64,000 bases of DNA from Adhaeribacter arboris (lineage in GTDB: Bacteria; Bacteroidota; Bacteroidia; Cytophagales; Hymenobacteraceae), in contig NZ_PYFT01000001.1 of assembly GCF_003023845.1 (NCBI RefSeq), forward strand, positions 744,001-808,000, given 5' to 3'. The notes under the pieces are model-generated. The model was not told the DNA's origin. It did not search any database and saw only the letters and a list, made by a program, of their open reading frames with translations. A program made the position numbers and the translations under genes. Of the stretch, positions 57,530-64,000 are shown in pieces (within the stretch, counting starts at the first letter, position 1; every line of letters begins with the position of its first letter).

Positions 57530-57829
57530 TTGATAGTTACCCTCTATTACTTAGTGTTACTAATTGTTCACAGTAGTATAAATGACTCTAGAACAAAAAT
57601 TGACAATTATGTTTTTAAGAAAATCAGTTTTGCAGATTATATTAAAGCTAAACTCAAAATAGAAGAATGGAAAAAGAAGAAATATGAACTGACACGACAA
57701 GATTGTATAAGTTTTTTTATTGACGTTGCCAGTATATTTCCTGACATAGTTCTACCTGATCGAACAAAATTTGTAACTCCTAAAAAGTATGTTAGTCAAT
57801 TCTTATTTCTAAATAAATTACTAAAATGA
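57530..57829 (+). CDS. Possible truncated permuted-NlpC/LRAT-like protein
   Basis: 99 residues from TTG 57530 (no ATG). Only the C-terminal half of a permuted papain-like fold is seen: YELTRQDCISFFIDVA with a candidate nucleophile Cys, then LPDRTKFVTPKKYVSQFL. The usual N-terminal His part is missing, and the upstream 150 bases are full of stops. It may be a decayed peptidase/acyltransferase or a chance match. No other family recognised. Confidence 0.35.
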   Translation: MIVTLYYLVLLIVHSSINDSRTKIDNYVFKKISFADYIKAKLKIEEWKKKKYELTRQDCISFFIDVASIFPDIVLPDRTKFVTPKKYVSQFLFLNKLLK

Positions 57830-57884
57830 ACAATTTTTAATCTTATAATCTTTAAAGATTTTATCAAAATAAACGTAAACACTT

Positions 57885-58382
57885 ATGAAAATTTTGTATA
57901 CAACATTGTTAATATTTATATTTCATTTAAATGTTAATGCCCAATTCACAGTGGGATCAGTTCAATATTCTATCCTTAATCCAGAAAGTTTTACTCGACT
58001 TAATCCTGGATGGGTATTGATGGAAAGACGAAGTATTAGAGGTTCGAGACTAGCTGCAGAAACAGGACTGGATAGCCTTCCAGATGCCCGAGGAATATTT
58101 ATTAGAGCTATGCAGGCAGGCAGAACTGATGACAATGGAGAAGATATAAGGTCTGATGCAAGAGTTAATAGAGCTGTAGGCTCTTATCAAAAGGATAAGG
58201 TTATTGCTCATGTTCATGGTACTTATGGAACTGAGGATTCAAAAGCATTTGAGGGGACAATCCATCACAATACAACCCCTAAATATATAACAAATGTAAT
58301 AAGAAATAAAACCGAACCTACAGGTGATTATGAAACTCGCCCGCGTAATATTGCCCTTTACCTTTATATAAAAATAAATTAG
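57885..58382 (+). CDS. Secreted protein resembling a phage tail-fibre collar domain
   Basis: 165 residues. A clean signal peptide (KILYTTLLIFIFHLNVNAQ) is unexpected for a tail protein. The rest follows the layout of tail-fibre collar/receptor-tip proteins: LPDARGIFIRAMQAGR, DARVNRAVGSYQKDKVIAH, an HVHG motif and the terminal ETRPRNIALYLYIKIN. Fully open frame, 75 bases before the secreted coiled-coil gene, so probably one transcript. An adhesin or surface-binding role is plausible; it is unproven. Confidence 0.7.
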   Translation: MKILYTTLLIFIFHLNVNAQFTVGSVQYSILNPESFTRLNPGWVLMERRSIRGSRLAAETGLDSLPDARGIFIRAMQAGRTDDNGEDIRSDARVNRAVGSYQKDKVIAHVHGTYGTEDSKAFEGTIHHNTTPKYITNVIRNKTEPTGDYETRPRNIALYLYIKIN

Positions 58383-58456
58383 TTCTAATTAACTCTTCAA
58401 AATACTGAGAAAGTCATATTAAGATTGATTATAAAAATTTCTAATTTCTGAATCAA

Positions 58457-59968
58457 ATGAAGAAAATGTTATTCTTATTGGTTTTTACTGTTCAAACAAC
58501 GTTGGGCCAAAATGGATTAGTAAGGAATTACGAGACCTTTAATATAAAAAATGTTTCTGGCGAAACACTAAAACTTATTAATGCTGAACTTTATATAGTT
58601 GCCAGGCAGGATTACACACGAGTAGTACAAGCTGGTCAGGATGCTTTTTATAACCGATTTAATCTAGGAGATTCCCTTAAAAAGACACAATACATTAATT
58701 ATTACAATGCAACTTTACAAAGGAGCCGGGCAGCTTTAAATAATGAAGTTTTGCTACAAACAAATAAATATTATCTGGCAACTTATGCCTTAGATGGGCT
58801 CTCCTATTATACCGGAAACAGCTCAAGTGAAGAGGTAGCAGCATTTATTATTCCAGCTATTCAGGCGGGAGCACAAAAATACGCCGAAAAACAAGTAATA
58901 GATGCCCTAAGGGATACGCCCATTGTACAACCATCAGTTGATAGGTTAACTACCTATGCGGTTTCATACCTTCAAGCAAGAAACGTGGCTGCTTCTGCTA
59001 GTATTATTGATATACGCCAGAATCTGCGGAATCTGCACAATACTGTACCATATCCGGATAACACAGCGGAAGCTTTTGCGGGACCAGTCTTTGATTTTTT
59101 AGCTGATAAAGCCAGATCCAGATTAGCAGTTCCTGTAGCCGGATTAGTTTTAACAGAACCAGAATTTAGAAATGTATTTAATCAAGTAACCAATATCGCT
59201 AGGGATAGTGCTCAAGCTTCTTTTAAACAATTAGCTTCAGATATTACTATACTAGTTGCAAACGAATCAAGGGCCCAAGTTACAATAAATGCCATTGAGC
59301 AGGAATGGAAAACTACTAATACACAAATACAAGATTTTAATAGTAGGATTAGTAATCCTGAAATAACTCCAACTGATTTTACCCAACAGGAACGAAGAGT
59401 GGCCCAAAATTCAGTTCGGCTAGAAGTTATTAATTTATACGTAAACAAAGGTTTGCAACTTGCAAAAACTGCTGAGCAAGCAGTTCTACAAGCCGATAAA
59501 ATAAGGAAACAATTAGAAAAAGTATTTGATCCTGTAAATAGAGAACAATTTATTAATCAACTTTCAAGTCTTAATGCCCCTACTCTCTCACAAACAATAA
59601 GTGCCGGGGCCGATGCAGCAAGATTTCTAAACACAGCTTTTCCCAATAATCCTACCTTCAAAAAGGTGGCATCCTTTGTACAATACGCAGTATCCGCAGT
59701 AAATATTGGCACTGGCGTAGGTCTGTTGTTTAGCATGCAACCAATGGGTATAATAAATGTAATGCAGGGTTTACAAGGATTGTTTGGCGGTGGCCCCCCA
59801 CCTAGAAGCCCGGAGTTGCAAATGATGGACCAAATGATGGGATACATGGAAGGCCAATTTGACCAAATAACTGGTAGACTTGATAGGATTGACCAAAAAT
59901 TGAATAGGATAGACGAAAAACTGAATTACTTAATGGTGCAGTGCAGCTCATGTATAAAGATACAATGA
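58457..59968 (+). CDS. Secreted coiled-coil protein, N-terminal part of a split gene
   Basis: 503 residues with a signal peptide (cleavage near TLGQ). Mostly helical: long amphipathic helices at about 60-330 (for example VARQDYTRVVQAGQDAFYNR, SRAQVTINAIEQEW). A hydrophobic segment (about 405-440) is followed by a short GGGPPPRSPE linker and a heptad coiled coil (FDQITGRLDRIDQKLNRIDE). It ends in CSSCIKIQ, unlike the coiled coil before it. The next frame continues the coiled coil (see 59941). No known family. Overlaps the next ORF by 28 bases. Confidence 0.65.
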   Translation: MKKMLFLLVFTVQTTLGQNGLVRNYETFNIKNVSGETLKLINAELYIVARQDYTRVVQAGQDAFYNRFNLGDSLKKTQYINYYNATLQRSRAALNNEVLLQTNKYYLATYALDGLSYYTGNSSSEEVAAFIIPAIQAGAQKYAEKQVIDALRDTPIVQPSVDRLTTYAVSYLQARNVAASASIIDIRQNLRNLHNTVPYPDNTAEAFAGPVFDFLADKARSRLAVPVAGLVLTEPEFRNVFNQVTNIARDSAQASFKQLASDITILVANESRAQVTINAIEQEWKTTNTQIQDFNSRISNPEITPTDFTQQERRVAQNSVRLEVINLYVNKGLQLAKTAEQAVLQADKIRKQLEKVFDPVNREQFINQLSSLNAPTLSQTISAGADAARFLNTAFPNNPTFKKVASFVQYAVSAVNIGTGVGLLFSMQPMGIINVMQGLQGLFGGGPPPRSPELQMMDQMMGYMEGQFDQITGRLDRIDQKLNRIDEKLNYLMVQCSSCIKIQ

Positions 59969-61113
59969 AGGGCTTTCAGATTGTCTCAGGACAATTAGCC
60001 GGTATTGCAGAACAAATCAATATTCTAGATTGGAAATTGAACACCTTACTTGGATTAACTACAACTCAGGTAAATGCTCCTCTTTCTGATTGTGCCAATA
60101 TGCAACAAAATTTTGATAATTTAAATAATCCGTCTTTTTCTACTTACTCAAGTGCTTATACTGCTAGTCAACTCAATTGCAAGCAATGTCTTACCTATCT
60201 AAATAACTTAACAAATAGAGATGTTCCAGGTGTAACAAGACTATCTGGTAATTTTGCTTTAAAATTTAGTAGTTTAAGTAATCTTGGCTTGGCTGGTGCT
60301 GATTTTGCTCGCAGAATCGAAGTAAATGAGTTTAATCCCACACGGGATCTTTTTCTTAGATATTATCAAAGCAACAATAGAGCGTTTAATGCTTTATTAG
60401 CACCCCCGAAAAGAATAAATGATGGGAGAAGAGCTATTGATAGCGCACCTAATAGAGCTATATTTAATGCAGGTGTATTTCAAGATTATTATAATACTCT
60501 TTTGTTAGAACAAGTTGGGAATTTTTTTACTCAATTCAGTCAACTTTTCGTTCTGAGTACTGGAGTTGATTTTATGCCAATGACCCTAACGAGCTATCTT
60601 AATCAATCAAACAACGATATAGATAGACGCAGGAGAGATGTAACCGCACGGCTACAACGTTTACTTGTGTATGTCAATGAAGCACTTTTACAGCAGTCAA
60701 TGATGGCAGGCACTTTAATGATGGCAAATACCTATAATGCATTAACCGGTACCGATAATGAAAAACTTAGATTAGCAATAATGGTACTTAAAAATAATAA
60801 AATTTTTGCAAAAAATTTTGCTAATTATCTTATTTATAATGATTTAATAAGAATTAAGCCTTTTAATGAATTGCAAAGAATTGATTCAATTGACGACTAT
60901 TCCTCAAAATTCTATGCAGCACAATCAGCTATTAGCGCTTTAGAGAATTTAAATTTAATGTTTAATTGGGGAGGTTATCCTGGTGTAAATATACGGTTTA
61001 CCCGTGGAGTTCAACCTGAACATTTAGTACTTTATATAAGAACAGCTAACTCTGGCGTGCTTAACTTGCCAGTTCCTGACCCACCATTTATACTTAATAA
61101 TCAGTTAGTATAA
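59941..61113 (+). CDS. Coiled-coil protein, C-terminal part of a split gene
   Basis: 390 residues from GTG 59941. The N-terminus (LMYKDTMKGFQIVSGQLAGI, then INILDWKLNTLLGL) continues the coiled-coil pattern of the preceding ORF and has no signal peptide of its own. At 59935-59945 the sequence GTGCAGTGCAG contains GTGCA twice; removing one copy would fuse the two frames into a protein of about 880 residues. The rest is helical with scattered Cys pairs (CKQC, LNCKQCLTYLNN). No known domain. Independent translation by coupling is the alternative. Confidence 0.6.
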   Translation: MQLMYKDTMKGFQIVSGQLAGIAEQINILDWKLNTLLGLTTTQVNAPLSDCANMQQNFDNLNNPSFSTYSSAYTASQLNCKQCLTYLNNLTNRDVPGVTRLSGNFALKFSSLSNLGLAGADFARRIEVNEFNPTRDLFLRYYQSNNRAFNALLAPPKRINDGRRAIDSAPNRAIFNAGVFQDYYNTLLLEQVGNFFTQFSQLFVLSTGVDFMPMTLTSYLNQSNNDIDRRRRDVTARLQRLLVYVNEALLQQSMMAGTLMMANTYNALTGTDNEKLRLAIMVLKNNKIFAKNFANYLIYNDLIRIKPFNELQRIDSIDDYSSKFYAAQSAISALENLNLMFNWGGYPGVNIRFTRGVQPEHLVLYIRTANSGVLNLPVPDPPFILNNQLV

Positions 61114-61472
61114 TCTGATAATTTTTATAATCTATTACGCGTAAAAGAAAAACTTATTAGTAAAATTATTGATATGTCGTTTACTAATAACCTACTTGAT
61201 ATAGATCCACAAACTAGAATTACTCCGAACGAATTGAAATATTTGTTCTCAACCTTACCCAATAATTAATGTAGACATATTTTAAAAATAGAATATAGGG
61301 ATTATCTTCTTTAAGTGCTAGCAGGACTTTTATCAAGTTTTTTTAGCCCCAATTATACTCTAGTTGTAACTTTAAGCTTATAATTTCTGGTATGAGTTCA
61401 TTGTACACATAAAAGCATTATTAAAACATTATGCACTGTCACAATTATTTATTGTTTTAACTGATCTTAGTT
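61114..61472. other. Intergenic region with a possible kinase-tail remnant
   Basis: In frame with the stop of the preceding ORF, the sequence 61171-61269 reads NNLLDIDPQTRITPNELKYL before a stop. That resembles the C-terminal helix of Ser/Thr protein kinases (DP-x-x-RITP-x-E). Only about 50 residues could belong to it and there is no kinase domain upstream. The remaining bases are AT-rich and featureless. Confidence 0.3.
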
Positions 61473-62954
61473 TTAATTTTGAGTGAGATTAAGATTGATT
61501 TCAAGCGCTTGCCTATAATGTTGCTTAGCGGCTTCATACTCTTGAAAATGATCGGCTAAGAGAAACGACAAGTGGTAATGCGCCGCCGCATTATTTGCCT
61601 CCATGTGGAGTGCTAGTTCATAATGATCCCTGGCCTGTTGGTACTTTTGGAAATGATCTTTCAGCAGAGTAGCTAAGTTCACATGAGCAGCTACAAAATC
61701 CGGTTTTAGATGAAGGGCATGATCATAATATTCCTTTGCCGTCGGGTACATTTGCAAGTGATCCGCATATACCAACCCTAGATAGTAACGCGCATAGGGA
61801 TATTCTGGATCCGTATCCTGTATCTGCTCTAAGAATTTAATGGCTTTCTCGTATTCTTTAAAAGGATCAATTAGTAAAAGTGCTAAATTATAATGCACTT
61901 CTGCGTTCCAATAATTTATGCGTAGCGCCAACTCATACTGCTCCCTGGCCTGACGGTAATCCTGGAAGTGATCTCTGAGCAAGGCGGCCAGTTTAGTATG
62001 AGCCTCCCAACAATCCGGCATTAATTCAAAGGCCAACGCGTAATGTACTTTAGCTAAATGGTACTCTTGGAAATGCTCGGTCAGCAACTGAGCAAAATAG
62101 CAATGCAAAGGCGCATACTTCGAATCCATTTGCAGAGCCTGCTCGTAGAGCCTGCGGGCTTGTTGGTATTTCTGTAAATAAATCGCTAACAAATTCGCCA
62201 AATTATAGTACCCCTCCACATAAGCCGGATGTTGGGTAATAAGCCTTTGGTAGGTTGCCCGGGCTTTGCTATAATTTTTGCTATCCTGAGCTAATCGGGC
62301 GAGAGTAAACAGAACATACTGGTTGGTCGGATAGGTAATAGCCAGTTCCTCCAGGGCAATCTCTTTATCTTTGGGTTGGAGGAAAAGATTTATCTGAATG
62401 CACCTTTCCAGCACCTGATCCTGGTCAAAGCCCATCCTTTGGAAAAGAGGCTTATAACCCCCTTGTTTAGCCTCGTGCCAGGGAATACAAATAAAACTAT
62501 TTATATCCGCCAGGAAGGTATTAATACTGGCTCTTATTCTTAAGTAGGGGTATCGTTCCTTAAGAATGGCCTCCTCGTCACCTGCCCAGGTATCTTCATC
62601 TATTTGAATAAATCTTCTCTCCCAATAATCCAGCAAGGTTAGCCTTTCGAAAGGATTATCGATCCGGGCCGTTTCCGTTAGAAGCAGCAGTATCTTTCCT
62701 TTAATAGAGGAATGATAAATTATCTCCAGGGCCTCATACAAGCAGTCCTGGCGGTGCAGGTAATTGTCAGTGATAAACAGCAACACCGAGTCTTCCTGCT
62801 GGACCTGTGTCATCCAATTCCCCGTTTCCGGCAGGTGAGGCCGCATCGTTGTTTTCCTTAGGAGCCTAACCCCTACCGCTTCCCATTCCGCAACTATCCC
62901 CTTAACCAGAGCTTGGTCCCTTTCGCTATAGGAAATGAATATTTGGGGTGGCAT
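61473..62954 (-). CDS. TIR-domain protein with tetratricopeptide repeats
   Basis: 493 residues. The N-terminal TIR domain (about 1-135) has PQIFISYSERDQALVKGIV, LLFITDNYLHRQDCLYEALE with the likely catalytic Glu74, and LLLLTETARID. A linker follows (about 135-200), then at least seven TPR-like repeats with a 35-residue period and a conserved DHFQ-x-Y joint, where the usual TPR is 34. TIR domains of this class may consume NAD or make signal nucleotides in anti-phage systems, but some are regulatory. It is 54 bases downstream of the ankyrin-like gene on the same strand, so probably co-transcribed with it. Confidence 0.82.
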   Translation of the reverse strand: MPPQIFISYSERDQALVKGIVAEWEAVGVRLLRKTTMRPHLPETGNWMTQVQQEDSVLLFITDNYLHRQDCLYEALEIIYHSSIKGKILLLLTETARIDNPFERLTLLDYWERRFIQIDEDTWAGDEEAILKERYPYLRIRASINTFLADINSFICIPWHEAKQGGYKPLFQRMGFDQDQVLERCIQINLFLQPKDKEIALEELAITYPTNQYVLFTLARLAQDSKNYSKARATYQRLITQHPAYVEGYYNLANLLAIYLQKYQQARRLYEQALQMDSKYAPLHCYFAQLLTEHFQEYHLAKVHYALAFELMPDCWEAHTKLAALLRDHFQDYRQAREQYELALRINYWNAEVHYNLALLLIDPFKEYEKAIKFLEQIQDTDPEYPYARYYLGLVYADHLQMYPTAKEYYDHALHLKPDFVAAHVNLATLLKDHFQKYQQARDHYELALHMEANNAAAHYHLSFLLADHFQEYEAAKQHYRQALEINLNLTQN

Positions 62955-63008
62955 GATATTTATATTTTTTAGTTCATGGTCTTACCTTAATCTACTAAAT
63001 TGGTAGGC

Positions 63009-64000
63009 TTAATCAGTACCGTCCCCAAGTTTTACAATTCTTGCATTTTGCATCAAATCCATTAGGGTAAAAGCCACAAGATTATTGTCAATTAACTTAT
63101 TTGTTCTGTCTTCAACGCCTTTACTTATTAAATACTTCCTAATTTTAGAGAAGCCACCTTCTTTCGCATATTCAATCAGGTAACTATAATTACCATACCG
63201 TAAATCCCAGCCATCGGAATTGATTTTTCCTTTTTCTATCAGAACTTTCACAATACCTAATAATCCAGATTGGCAAGCATCTAGCAGGAGGGAATGATGA
63301 TTTAAAGCTTCTACCTGCGGGGCTAAATACGCCACTTGAAAATAATTACCCTCCTGAACAGTTTTCCGGAGAATATCAATTTTATTCATTTTTATGTTCT
63401 GCACCCATTCTTCTTCTATCTGCCGAAATGTATCTATTTCTGAAGGACTATAGTTCAATTTCCCCAGAATATACTCGTTTTCAGTAGCTAAAGCTATATT
63501 CAATAGCTCATGACTGAACCAATTGTCCAAAGGTAAAAGCTTTAACACGGCTACGAGCAGTTCTTGCGCCGGCAGGTCTTCTTGCGCCGCTAGGGTTAAA
63601 ATAAAAGGATAATCGCAGAAAGTACCGTATTCCTTTTGGATCACCTGCAAATAGAAAGAAACAAATCGTGCACCATCAGTCGTATGGGTTCTACCATAAG
63701 CTATCTTTAATCCTTCGATCAGGCGAAAAAGGGAAAGGCGGGGTTTCCTTTTTGAATAAAGAAGTTCGTATAATTCAAATTTGTAATTGTTAGCAGAGAT
63801 ATTTAGTAAGTTTTTATATTCACGAGCAGTCACTGGCACCAATTGGAGGATATCTTCTAATTGCTGGGCTTGCCAGGATCCAGGTTGGCACATCTCCGTG
63901 AGCAAATCTTTTTTAACTACCTTACTAAATTTATATTCATGCAAGTATGATAGAAATTTTCCCCAATCTTTACTTCCCACCAGCAACAATAAGAATTTAG
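63009..64000 (-). CDS. Ankyrin-repeat-like protein (partial at right edge)
   Basis: At least 330 residues; the frame is open to the window edge and continues beyond it (KFLLLLVGSKDW upstream of the TTG at 63989). The C-terminal third has ankyrin-like units (HHSLLLDACQSGLLGIVKVL, LIEYAKEGGFSKIRKYLISKG). The N-terminal part is helical, without recognised motifs. It ends with a short hydrophilic tail. Located directly upstream of the TIR-TPR gene, which suggests a functional pair. Confidence 0.6.
   Translation of the reverse strand, partial: KFLLLLVGSKDWGKFLSYLHEYKFSKVVKKDLLTEMCQPGSWQAQQLEDILQLVPVTAREYKNLLNISANNYKFELYELLYSKRKPRLSLFRLIEGLKIAYGRTHTTDGARFVSFYLQVIQKEYGTFCDYPFILTLAAQEDLPAQELLVAVLKLLPLDNWFSHELLNIALATENEYILGKLNYSPSEIDTFRQIEEEWVQNIKMNKIDILRKTVQEGNYFQVAYLAPQVEALNHHSLLLDACQSGLLGIVKVLIEKGKINSDGWDLRYGNYSYLIEYAKEGGFSKIRKYLISKGVEDRTNKLIDNNLVAFTLMDLMQNARIVKLGDGTD

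Overview
The window looks like a chromosome segment from a Bacteroidota bacterium of the order Cytophagales, most likely family Hymenobacteraceae (Adhaeribacter- or Hymenobacter-like). This is inferred from several things: no obvious Shine-Dalgarno sequences, a textbook Bacteroidota promoter (TTTG-N19-TAnnTTTG) before the tRNA, a fused nuoCD, an arsenosugar-type ArsS cluster, a BLUF sensor, and many secreted or lipoprotein genes with Bacteroidota-style leaders. No database search was possible, so family names rest on motifs read by eye.

Layout. 0-2.3 kb: start of a complex I operon on the minus strand (nuoA, nuoB, then nuoCD running off the left edge). 2.4-7 kb: a CBS-pair protein and a tight arsenosugar-type operon (AhpD-like protein, radical SAM ArsS, rhodanese lipoprotein, DUF2064 glycosyltransferase), with a second, broken DUF2064 gene upstream. 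7.2-25 kb: mostly housekeeping (GH43 glycosidase, gpsA, sdaAB-tolC-adaptor operon, tryptophan 2,3-dioxygenase, DUF547 lipoprotein, aldo/keto reductase, maf, DUF1015, pdxH, YqgE, DUF349, tRNA-Thr) separated by strong hairpins. 25-33.7 kb: a decayed regulatory island. Two histidine kinases and a CheB-type methylesterase are broken by stops and frameshifts. An intact BLUF photoreceptor, SpoIIAA/STAS-like proteins and small hypothetical proteins survive among them. The spaces hold a dispersed intergenic repeat (three copies) and a GC-rich multi-hairpin element. 33.7-39.8 kb: a five-gene minus-strand unit (two exported proteins, an M19 dipeptidase-like enzyme, a small lipoprotein, an FAD-linked sugar-lactone-oxidase-like enzyme) whose joint role I do not recognise. 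39.8-45 kb: a gene-poor, AT-rich stretch with an inverted repeat pair, a START-domain protein, a membrane protein, a stand-alone KAS III-like enzyme and the stump of a PLP-dependent decarboxylase. 45-52.7 kb: acyl-CoA dehydrogenase, GH116 glucosylceramidase-like enzyme, and a two-subunit molybdenum hydroxylase.

52.7-64 kb is an AT-rich accessory region. It carries a frameshifted leucine-rich-repeat gene, a DUF5675 protein, a possible permuted NlpC/LRAT-like remnant, a secreted protein resembling a phage tail-fibre collar domain, and a long secreted coiled-coil protein split in two by what looks like a 5-bp tandem duplication. At the right edge are a minus-strand TIR-TPR protein and an ankyrin-repeat protein that is cut by the window end. 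The secreted collar/coiled-coil cassette and the TIR-TPR/ankyrin pair are the best candidates for an undescribed system. In both cases the function is unproven.
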